From NCBI GenBank assembly GCA_030652475.1, contig JAUSAO010000135.1, positions 1-58,279 on the forward strand: a stretch of DNA of 58,279 bases, written 5' to 3'. This document shows, piece after piece, positions 51,597-58,279 of this stretch. The position numbers and the translations under genes were made by a program. The DNA comes from Gallionella sp. GTDB lineage: Bacteria > Pseudomonadota > Gammaproteobacteria > Burkholderiales > Gallionellaceae. Within the stretch, counting starts at the first letter, position 1. Each line of letters begins with the position of its first letter. A model generated the notes under the pieces. It was not told the DNA's origin. It searched no databases and was given only the letters and a program-made list of their open reading frames with translations.

Positions 51597-52619
51597 ATGC
51601 AGGGGTCGGTAAAGAAAGGCCGTCAACGGGGCGGGGCGAACGAAGCGGGCGGTGAGGGCGAAAAAACGCTGAGCCGCCTCTTTAAGGATATCGAATCGCG
51701 CAGCCTCAAGCCTGGCGTCAAAAAACAGATTGCCCTCAAGGTCGATGTGGATACCTATCGCGGTACACGTGAAGGTGTGCCGCGTCTGGTTGAAATCTTG
51801 CAACGTTACAACGCGCAGGCAACTTTCTTTTTTACCCTGGGCCCGGATCACATGGGGCGCGCCATCAAGCGTGTGTTTCGTCCCGGCTATCTGAAAAAAG
51901 TATCGCGTATGTCGGTGGTTGAACACTACGGCATCAAGACCCTGCTGTATGGCACCTTGCTGCCCGCGCCCGATATCGGTAAGCGATGCGCCGACATCAT
52001 GCGGGGCGTGCGCGATGCGGGCTTTGAGGTTGGCATACATTGCTTTGATCATATCCGCTGGCAGGATCATGTGGCCGACAAGGATGCCAAATGGACCGAG
52101 CGTGAACTGCAACGTGCTGTGGATCGTTACACCGAAATATTCGGTGAGGCACCCCATGCACATGCCGCCGCCGGTTGGCAGATGAATCGCCACGCGCTGC
52201 GCCTGATGCAACGCTCGGGTTTCGACTACAGTTCGGATACGCGCGGCACGCATCCCTTTATCCCTACCTGGCAGGCCGAGATCATCGCCTGTCCGCAATT
52301 GCCGACTACGCTGCCGACGCTGGATGAGCTGATCAATCGTGAGGGCATTACGCTGGATAATATCGCTGAACATGTGCTGCAGTTGACGGCCAGCGCACCG
52401 GCGTCAGGGCATGTTTATACCTTGCATGCCGAACTGGAAGGCGGCAAGTGGATGCCGGTTTTCGAACAGTTGTTGCAAGGCTGGCAGGCGCAAGGTTATG
52501 AACTGGTATCCTTGCAGCACTATTTGCAAGGATTTGAAACCCTGCCACGTCACGAAGTGGTATGGCGTGAACTCGACGGGCGTATCGGCAGCTTGGCGGT
52601 ACAGGGTGAAAAGAGCTGA
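51597..52619 (+). CDS. arnD: ArnD-like polysaccharide deacetylase
   Basis: A 340-residue NodB-family deacetylase. ArnD removes the formyl group from undecaprenyl-phosphate-L-Ara4FN. Domain starts at about residue 40: IALKVDVDTYRGTREGVPRL with the first metal-binding Asp, YNAQATFFFTLGPDHMGRAI, EVGIHCFDHIRWQD with the histidines, and AAAGWQMNRHALRLM. A basic, low-complexity N-terminal tail (~40 residues) is extra compared with E. coli ArnD. The ATG directly follows the previous stop (TAA-ATG), so translation is coupled. Confidence 0.91.
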   Translation: MQGSVKKGRQRGGANEAGGEGEKTLSRLFKDIESRSLKPGVKKQIALKVDVDTYRGTREGVPRLVEILQRYNAQATFFFTLGPDHMGRAIKRVFRPGYLKKVSRMSVVEHYGIKTLLYGTLLPAPDIGKRCADIMRGVRDAGFEVGIHCFDHIRWQDHVADKDAKWTERELQRAVDRYTEIFGEAPHAHAAAGWQMNRHALRLMQRSGFDYSSDTRGTHPFIPTWQAEIIACPQLPTTLPTLDELINREGITLDNIAEHVLQLTASAPASGHVYTLHAELEGGKWMPVFEQLLQGWQAQGYELVSLQHYLQGFETLPRHEVVWRELDGRIGSLAVQGEKS

Positions 52620-52679
52620 TTCATAGCGGTAAAGACTTTGTGTGGTATGCCGATAACAGTTTGAAAGCGAGGGGAACCA

Positions 52680-53522
52680 ATGCAAGATAACAAGGCGTTG
52701 AATGAATGGGTGTACAAGCTCAGCAAGAGCGAATTGCCTGTACTCAAGCATACCGCGCGTGATCTGGCGGCGCTGCGCGCAGACGATGAAAAGCTGACGG
52801 CGCATTCCATTGCGCACGCCATCAAGCACGATCCGCTCATGACGCTCAAGTTGCTGCGTTATTTGCAGAGCCATAAACACCGTGCGCAAACTACCGATGT
52901 GATCCAGGTTGAGCAGGCCTTGCTGATGCTTGGTATTGAGCCGTTCTTCAATCATGTTGCGCCGCAACCGTTGATTGAAGAGCTGCTCAAGGGCCATGCT
53001 GCGGCCCTTCCGCCGTTGCTGCGCATGATACATCGCGCGCATCGCGCCTCAGAATATGCCTATGACTGGGCGGTGTATCTGCACGACCTGCATTTCGAAG
53101 AGCTGCGCGTGGCCGCCTTGCTGCACAATCTCGCTGAGATACTGATGTGGTGCTTTGCACCGGATGCCATGCTTAAAATCCGTGATATCCAGAAGCATGA
53201 CAAGGCATTGCGCAGTCATGCTGTCCAGGAGCAAGTGCTGGGCTTCTCCCTGACGGCGCTGCAAAAGGCGCTGGTTTTCCAGTGGGCGTTGCCGGAATTG
53301 TTGCATACCCTGGCAGATGAGCACGGTGGCAAACACCCGCGTGTGCGCATTGTCAATCTGGCGATCAATCTGGCGCGCCATTCCGCCAATGGCTGGGATG
53401 ATGCAGCATTGCCGGATGACTACAAGGAACTGGGCGAATTGCTGCATCTTCCGACCGATCAGGCGATGATGATGGTAGTCGCGGATGCGGATCAAGTCTG
53501 CGACCTGAGTCGGCCTCACTGA
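52680..53522 (+). CDS. HDOD-domain signalling protein
   Basis: A 280-residue HDOD protein (ELPVLKHTARDLAALRADDE, ITAHSIAHAIKHDPLMTLKLLRYLQSH-like helix bundle). HDOD domains resemble HD phosphohydrolases but usually lack the full metal site; here the HD pair is only partly present (LLHNLAEILMW), so catalysis is unlikely. Such proteins usually act as signalling adaptors. It follows arnD by 60 nt with GAGGGGA upstream and precedes the haem-type diguanylate cyclase, pointing to a regulatory pair. Confidence 0.88.
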   Translation: MQDNKALNEWVYKLSKSELPVLKHTARDLAALRADDEKLTAHSIAHAIKHDPLMTLKLLRYLQSHKHRAQTTDVIQVEQALLMLGIEPFFNHVAPQPLIEELLKGHAAALPPLLRMIHRAHRASEYAYDWAVYLHDLHFEELRVAALLHNLAEILMWCFAPDAMLKIRDIQKHDKALRSHAVQEQVLGFSLTALQKALVFQWALPELLHTLADEHGGKHPRVRIVNLAINLARHSANGWDDAALPDDYKELGELLHLPTDQAMMMVVADADQVCDLSRPH

Positions 53523-53748
53523 TTTTCTGATCGTCGCTCAGGGCGCTGCCGCGTCTTGAGCGTTCCGCGTGCCGCCTGAATGGTTTGTTTGTGCGCTACG
53601 GACTATGATTTTTTTGGCATTTTAATAAATGTGCGTTTCCGGAGTCTGTATCATGACTGAGCATGATGCCGGTTATGAGTCGCGCTGATTCATTCTGTTT
53701 CGGTCAGACAGGTTAAATGTCCACGCCATGTATCGGAGGGCAGCACAA

Positions 53749-55614
53749 ATGAAACTCGGCACCAAGGTAACCGCCTTTTCCATCGTGATGACCGTGTCCA
53801 TGATCGTTATCATCGTGGTCGTCAGCTTCCTGTCGTTCCGTCAGTTCACAATCTCGTCCGAGCGTGAGCATATCGCCTCGATTGCCGATATTGTCGGCAT
53901 CAGTCTGAGTGAATCGATGCTGCATAATTCGGTAGAGAATCGCGACGACTTTCTCGGTCATCTCGCTACGGTTGAGGGCTTGCGTACGGCAAGGGTGGTT
54001 CGCGCCGACAGCGTCTCAAAACAGTTTGGCAAGGGGCTGAAGATTGAGCAGTTCAGCGACGCTATCGATGCGCGGGTGATGCGCGATGGCCAGCCTTATT
54101 ATGAATTGATGGAAGAAAACGACGGCCTGGTTTTTCGCGGCACGCTGCCCTATGTGGCCACCCGTTCGGGGCATATTAATTGCCTGCAATGTCACAATGT
54201 GACTGAAGGGACGGTGCTGGGTACGATCACGATTTCGATGTCCATGAGCGAGATGTTGCGTAGCGCTTATGTGACGTCGGCTGTCATGGTGCTGGCGATC
54301 GTATTTTTCATGCTGGTGATGTTGTGGTTCTTCCGCCGCCTGGTCAAGCCGGTGATTACTACGGCGCAGGATGTGCAGGAAACGGTGGAACGTGCCATTC
54401 AAGGCGATTTTCATGCCAATATTGAACGCCGTACCGATGATGAGATCGGGCAGGTGGCGGTGGATTTGAACAGTCTGCTCAAGTTTATCCAGAATGGCTT
54501 GTCCACCATCAGTCAGGATGTCGCGCAGTTACTGCAACAAACCCCCGTCCATGAACATGAGAACCTGCTCAATTCCACCATCAGTCGCGTGGCCGGGCTG
54601 ATCGATGCGGCGCATTTCAAGCAGGCGATCGAGGAAGATGAGTCCAAGCTGGAAATTTACCGGCGACTGTCATCGGTTATACGGGAGCGTTTTGGCGTTG
54701 ACAGTTTTTCCATCTATGAAGTGGTGCCTAACACCGACACCATGACCACATTGGTAGTGGACGGTGAGGCCGGTGCGCCTTGTCGCTGGTGTGATCCGCA
54801 AATTCTGTTGCATTCGGGAAGCTGTCGCGCGCGCCGTACCGGCCATGCCATCAGTTCGATAGACTCGCCTAGCATCTGCTATGCCTTTCGTCCTGCGAGC
54901 GATGCGCCAGATCGTTTGCATGTCTGCATACCCATCATTCAGTCGGGCGCGGTGGGTAGCGTGTTGCAATTGGTGGTGGACAAGGAAGAAGCCGAACGGG
55001 TCAACGATTTCCTGCCCTATCTGAATGTTTACCTGCGCGAGGCCGCGCCGGTAATCGAGGCAAAACGCCTGATGGATACATTGCGTGCCTCCACTCTCAC
55101 CGATGCGATGACCGGCCTGCACAACCGGCGCTTTCTGGAAGAGTATGCCGAGACTCTGGTGTCATCCAATCAGCGTCGCAAGAGCGAATTATCCATCCTG
55201 ATGCTCGATCTCGATTACTTCAAGATGGTGAATGATACGTATGGGCATGATGCGGGGGATCTGGTGCTCAAGGCACTGGCCAAGTCCATGCAGGGGTCGG
55301 TGCGCGCCTCTGATCTGGTGATACGTTATGGCGGCGAAGAATTTCTCATTATCATGCAGGATACCGGCGGTGAAGCGGCTGAGCGAGTCGCCGAGAAGAT
55401 TCGTGCCGATGTTGAAAATATGAAAGTGCAGCTGCCCGGTGCGGTGTTGCAAAAAACGATATCCATCGGTATCGCCGAATTCCCGCTGGACAGTGATACC
55501 TTTTGGCAGGCGGTCAAATATGCGGATGTAGCCATGTATCACGCCAAGGAATCAGGGCGCAACCGCGTAGTGCGTTTCCGTCAGGAGATGTGGAAGGACG
55601 AGGCGAAATACTGA
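53749..55614 (+). CDS. Diguanylate cyclase with periplasmic c-type haem motif
   Basis: A 621-residue membrane sensor. TM1 (about 8-30), a periplasmic domain with C145-L-Q-C148-H149 (INCLQCHNV), a haem c attachment motif, TM2 (about 172-193), HAMP, a GAF-like cytoplasmic region (about 285-450) and GGDEF. The active site RYGGEEF and an I-site RASD five residues before it are complete, so it should make c-di-GMP and be product-inhibited. The start ATG 53749 has GGAGGG upstream; the periplasmic layout resembles haem-containing sensor domains that detect redox state or gas ligands. No signal can be assigned. Confidence 0.92.
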   Translation: MKLGTKVTAFSIVMTVSMIVIIVVVSFLSFRQFTISSEREHIASIADIVGISLSESMLHNSVENRDDFLGHLATVEGLRTARVVRADSVSKQFGKGLKIEQFSDAIDARVMRDGQPYYELMEENDGLVFRGTLPYVATRSGHINCLQCHNVTEGTVLGTITISMSMSEMLRSAYVTSAVMVLAIVFFMLVMLWFFRRLVKPVITTAQDVQETVERAIQGDFHANIERRTDDEIGQVAVDLNSLLKFIQNGLSTISQDVAQLLQQTPVHEHENLLNSTISRVAGLIDAAHFKQAIEEDESKLEIYRRLSSVIRERFGVDSFSIYEVVPNTDTMTTLVVDGEAGAPCRWCDPQILLHSGSCRARRTGHAISSIDSPSICYAFRPASDAPDRLHVCIPIIQSGAVGSVLQLVVDKEEAERVNDFLPYLNVYLREAAPVIEAKRLMDTLRASTLTDAMTGLHNRRFLEEYAETLVSSNQRRKSELSILMLDLDYFKMVNDTYGHDAGDLVLKALAKSMQGSVRASDLVIRYGGEEFLIIMQDTGGEAAERVAEKIRADVENMKVQLPGAVLQKTISIGIAEFPLDSDTFWQAVKYADVAMYHAKESGRNRVVRFRQEMWKDEAKY

Positions 55615-55619
55615 GGCGT

Positions 55620-55675
55620 TGATTCCGAAAACGGGGCGGACGTATCAGGTCGCGACCGCCCAGCATTGGAATCAG
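55620..55675. terminator. Bidirectional hairpin between DGC and ugd
   Basis: TTGATTCC...GGAATCA and GGGGCGG...CCGCCC are nested inverted matches across 55619-55675 between two convergent genes. No clear T tract, so termination strength is uncertain. Confidence 0.4.
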
Positions 55676-56997
55676 CCTTCGCGCCCGATGCCGTAATACT
55701 CGAATCCCAGTGTTTTCATGTCGGCAGGCTCAAACAGATTGCGCCCGTCAAAGATGACCGGATGCTTCAGGCGTGCTTTGATGATGCTGAAATCCGGGCT
55801 TTTGAAGGCTTTCCATTCGGTCACGATGATTAGCGCATCGGCCCCATGCAAAGCATCCTTGGCGTTGACTGCATAGCGCAAATCGGCACGCTCGCCGTAT
55901 AGATGTTGCGTTTCTTTCATGGCTGCCGGATCAAAGGCAGTGACGCTTGCACCCAATGCCCATAAACCTTCCATAATCACGCGGCTGCTGGCTTCGCGCA
56001 TGTCATCCGTGCCGGGCTTGAAGGCCAGGCCCCACAGGGCGAAGTGCTTGCCCTTGAGGTCAGTGCCAAAGCGCCGGGTGATTTTTTGCAGCAGTACATA
56101 TTTTTGTGCATTATTGACTTGCTCCACCGCTTCCAGCACTTTGGAAGGCAAGCCATATTCTGCGCTGGTGCGTTGCAGGGCGCGCACGTCCTTGGGGAAG
56201 CATGATCCGCCATAGCCACAGCCTGCATACAGGAAGCTGTAGCCGATGCGCAGGTCGGAACCGATGCCTTTGCGCACATGCTCGATGTCCGCGCCGACGC
56301 GTTCAGCCAGATTGGCCAGTTCGTTCATAAACGAGATGCGCGTGGCCAGCATCGCGTTGGCCGCATATTTGGTCAGTTCGGCGGAACGGATATCCATCAC
56401 CATCAGACGTTCGTGATTACGCTGAAAGGGCGCATACATCTCGCGCATGATCTTGATGGCGGCCTCATCTTCGGCGCCGATTACGATGCGATCCGGGCGG
56501 TTGAAGTCGTCGATCGCCGCACCCTCCTTGAGAAATTCAGGGTTAGAAACCATGGAAAATCCGGGATTGATGCCGCGCTGATCCAGTTCTTCCTGCATGG
56601 CCTGTTTGACCTTGTCAGCCGTGCCGACAGGGACGGTCGACTTATCCACGATCACCTTATACTCGCTCATGTGGCGGGCAATGCTGCGGGCGGCGGCGAT
56701 CACGTATTGCAGGTCGGCCGAGCCGTCCTCGTCGGAAGGGGTGCCTACTGCGATCATCTGCACCAGGCCATGGGTAACGCTTTCAGCAATATCGGTGGTG
56801 AAGCGCAAACGGCCCGCCGCGATATTGCGCTTGATGACATCGTCCAACCCGGGTTCGTAGATGGGTACGCCGCCGTTGTTGAGAAGCTCGATCTTGCGTG
56901 GGTCAATATCCAGACACATCACGTCATTACCTAAATCCGCCAGACATGCGCCCGACACCAAACCGACATATCCGGAACCAATCACAGTGATTTTCAT
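55672..56997 (-). CDS. ugd: UDP-glucose 6-dehydrogenase
   Basis: A 441-residue Ugd. NAD site [51 protein letters not shown], catalytic Cys in [14 protein letters not shown], and the C-terminal FDGRNLFEP. It oxidises UDP-glucose to UDP-glucuronate, the substrate of the ArnA-type decarboxylase. It is convergent with the arn cluster rather than co-transcribed, so supply of UDP-glucuronate may be controlled separately. Confidence 0.97.
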   Translation of the reverse strand: MKITVIGSGYVGLVSGACLADLGNDVMCLDIDPRKIELLNNGGVPIYEPGLDDVIKRNIAAGRLRFTTDIAESVTHGLVQMIAVGTPSDEDGSADLQYVIAAARSIARHMSEYKVIVDKSTVPVGTADKVKQAMQEELDQRGINPGFSMVSNPEFLKEGAAIDDFNRPDRIVIGAEDEAAIKIMREMYAPFQRNHERLMVMDIRSAELTKYAANAMLATRISFMNELANLAERVGADIEHVRKGIGSDLRIGYSFLYAGCGYGGSCFPKDVRALQRTSAEYGLPSKVLEAVEQVNNAQKYVLLQKITRRFGTDLKGKHFALWGLAFKPGTDDMREASSRVIMEGLWALGASVTAFDPAAMKETQHLYGERADLRYAVNAKDALHGADALIIVTEWKAFKSPDFSIIKARLKHPVIFDGRNLFEPADMKTLGFEYYGIGREG

Positions 56998-57236
56998 TGC
57001 GGGAAACTTTCAAGAAACGAGGTGCGCATTATGCCGCAGAACGGCAGAGGCGTCAGTGTATGGATGCCGGCAATTTTGATTTTGTATTTCATTGAATGCA
57101 ATGAAAGGGCGAAATGATGCGTATGCAGTGTGTCGCTCTGATGAAAAAATGCTCTATTTGAAATGATATTCAGATAAAAAAGTTAATTTGAGGTTGACCG
57201 AATTAGGCATCATCTATATGATGCGCACCTCTTCAT

Positions 57237-57312
57237 TCCCTGATAGCTCAGCCGGTAGAGCGACGGACTGTTAATCCGCAGGTCCCTGGTTCGAATCCAG
57301 GTCGGGGAGCCA
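57237..57312 (+). tRNA. tRNA-Asn (anticodon GTT)
   Basis: A full cloverleaf: acceptor TCCCTGA with TCGGGGA (one G-T pair), D arm AGCTCAGCCGGTAGAGC, anticodon loop CTGTTAATC (GTT), T arm CCTGGTTCGAATCCAGG and an encoded CCA (57310-57312). A tyrosine integrase lies 72 nt downstream, so the 3' end is a likely attachment site. Confidence 0.97.
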
Positions 57313-57319
57313 GTATTCA

Positions 57320-57348
57320 AGCCACTTCTGCAAAGAAGTGGCTTTTTA
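57320..57348 (+). terminator. tRNA-Asn terminator
   Basis: A perfect 10-bp stem, AGCCACTTCT (57320-57329) with AGAAGTGGCT (57334-57343), loop GCAA, followed by TTTTACTTTTC. Confidence 0.9.
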
Positions 57349-57384
57349 CTTTTCTGAGCTTTGTGTAATTCCTGTGTAATCGTG

Positions 57385-58143
57385 TCAGCCAGCTTTGCGA
57401 TAACGCGCAGCAAGTTTATCCATCGCCGATTCGATATGCGCACCGTTCTGGTGACTGTACCGCTCCACCATACTTAAATTTTTGTGACCTGAAATACGCT
57501 TCACCGTCGGCAAGTCCACGCCTGCTTGCACGAGGTGCGTAATTGCGGTGTGGCGCAAGGTATGACGCACAACGAGGGTTGTGTCTAATCCGGCATTGCC
57601 GACTACGCGGCGGAATGGTTTGTCGAGGTTGATCGTGTGCCCTTCTTTTGCGGCTGCTGATGGGAATAGCCACGGTGTACCGGGCGGCAAGGTTGCCACA
57701 TACTCAACCAGAAAATCGGCAAGGTGCGTGGTGATAGGCTGCTCGCGTGCGCCTGCTTTGGCCTTCGGAATGGATATGGTCAACTGCTCCAAGTTGATGT
57801 GCTCACGGCGAATTGAAAATATCTCGCTGCGGCGCATGGAGGTTTCGAGGCCGATGAGGATGAAAGGGTAAATCTGAATGTTCTGGTCTTCCTGCGCGGC
57901 TTTCAGCAATCGCTCAATCTGATCCACCGTCAAATAAGTAATTCGCCCGACATCCTCTTTCAATCGTTTGATTACTGCGGGCTTGTGAACCACCCAGCCC
58001 CATTCCACGGCCTTGGTGAACAGGTGCGAGAGTGCCGCCAGTTCACGATTGATCGTGCCCGGCTTGGTCTTGCCCTTATAGATGGGCGTGCCGTCCTTCA
58101 ACACATTATGCTGCGCATCTTCTTCCAGACGTTGTTTCCTTGC
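57385..58143 (-). pseudogene. N-terminally truncated tyrosine integrase
   Basis: The open frame reads from an upstream stop near 58144-58146 to 57385; a GTG at 58104 is the first possible start, giving 239 residues. The catalytic half of a phage/island integrase is intact: TSMRRSEIFSIRREHINL (first Arg), VRHTLRHTAITHLVQAGVDL (H-x-x-R), ISGHKNLSMVERYSH (Tyr). The N-terminal arm and core-binding domain (~80-100 residues) are missing, cut at the point where an insertion sequence appears to begin. The integrase lies downstream of tRNA-Asn with its 3' end towards it, the layout of an island inserted at that tRNA. Probably inactive. Confidence 0.82.
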
Positions 58144-58279
58144 CTATCCGGTTGTCTCCCTCGCGGGTTGGTGCTATGATTTTCACCCATGATAATGGAC
58201 ATCCATCAACGTGACGACCTGCCGTTCCCGCACTCTCTGCCGGAATTCCAGCAGCTTTTCCCAGATGTTGCAGCCTGCG
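58141..58279 (+). mobile_element. Left end of an insertion sequence (IS1595-like, tentative)
   Basis: Integrase reading stops at about 58144, and a new gene starts on the opposite strand at 58189. The junction near 58140-58145 is probably the left end of the element; the exact terminal inverted repeat and target duplication need the right end, which is outside the window. Confidence 0.5.
58189..58279 (+). CDS. Transposase N-terminus, partial (IS1595-like, tentative)
   Basis: Thirty codons run to the window edge without a stop. The sequence (LPFPHSLPEFQQLFPDVAAC) resembles the start of IS1595-family DDE transposases, which typically begin with a short leader, then a LFPD-x-x-AC segment before a zinc ribbon. 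The zinc ribbon and DDE core lie beyond the window, so the family is a best guess. ATG 58189 or 58195 could be the start. Confidence 0.5.
   Translation, partial: MIMDIHQRDDLPFPHSLPEFQQLFPDVAAC

Noticed and set aside
51390-52373. A 327-codon minus-strand open frame over the end of the ArnA-type decarboxylase and the arnD-like gene
   Set aside because: It crosses two well-supported genes in antisense, with no motif and no ribosome binding site.

Overview
The window looks like chromosomal DNA of a betaproteobacterium. The protein families and gene orders (exbB-exbD-lpxK-trm112-kdsB-adk, glnE next to a YhdP-type AsmA protein, tldD after a nitrilase-family amidase, K+-independent H+-pyrophosphatase) fit the Nitrosomonadales/Gallionellaceae group best. 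This placement is an inference from protein flavour and gene order; no 16S or ribosomal gene is present to confirm it. Base composition is moderate, except for a visibly AT-richer, accessory-looking block at the left edge.

Layout. (1) 1-4.4 kb: a mobile or eroded segment with a TPR protein, three toxin-antitoxin modules in the same orientation (MazEF-, YefM/YoeB- and HigBA-like) and an integrase/WYL gene remnant. Copies of a CAGTCCGTC-centred repeat stand between the modules. (2) 4.4-11.7 kb: uvrB, a 36-codon membrane miniprotein, a translationally coupled hybrid kinase / HD-GYP phosphodiesterase / response regulator operon, and tRNA-Arg(CCT). (3) 12-14.3 kb: a small membrane protein and an ABC-F (Uup-like) ATPase. 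(4) 14.3-20.2 kb: the most interesting region. A sigma-54 activator with a four-cysteine PAS sensor is flanked by two near-identical sigma-54 promoter/enhancer units. One drives a small secreted tandem-repeat protein. The other drives a yhcC-like radical-SAM gene followed by ubiU, ubiV and ubiT, the oxygen-independent ubiquinone hydroxylation genes. (5) 20.4-32 kb: a metacaspase, glnE, YhdP-like, nit, tldD and a conserved 439-aa protein. (6) 32-38.6 kb, minus strand: hppA, then exbB-exbD-lpxK-trm112-kdsB-adk-glcG-like. (7) 38.7-42.8 kb: a cluster of DnaA-box-like sites, xseA and a PilB/GspE-type ATPase with MshEN-like repeats. (8) 43-57 kb: a complete-looking L-Ara4N lipid A modification locus (arnT, one SMR flippase subunit, arnB, arnC, arnA split into two genes, arnD-like, convergent ugd). 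It is interrupted by an RlmN/Cfr-like radical SAM gene and followed by an HDOD protein and a diguanylate cyclase carrying a c-type haem motif. (9) 57.2-58.3 kb: tRNA-Asn with a tyrosine integrase beside it. The integrase N-terminus is cut off, apparently by an insertion sequence whose transposase gene starts at the window edge.

Two repeat families are scattered through the core. One consists of degenerate heptamer tracts (ACTTACG-type on one arm, AGT-type on the other), some of which run into or through coding sequence. The other consists of MITE-like palindromes beginning GTCATTCC, both located inside the arn locus.

Working hypothesis for the sigma-54 region: a redox- or metal-sensing activator switches on anaerobic ubiquinone synthesis together with an undescribed secreted repeat protein. 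The promoters and paired enhancer sites are read directly from the sequence; the signal and the physiology are inferred.
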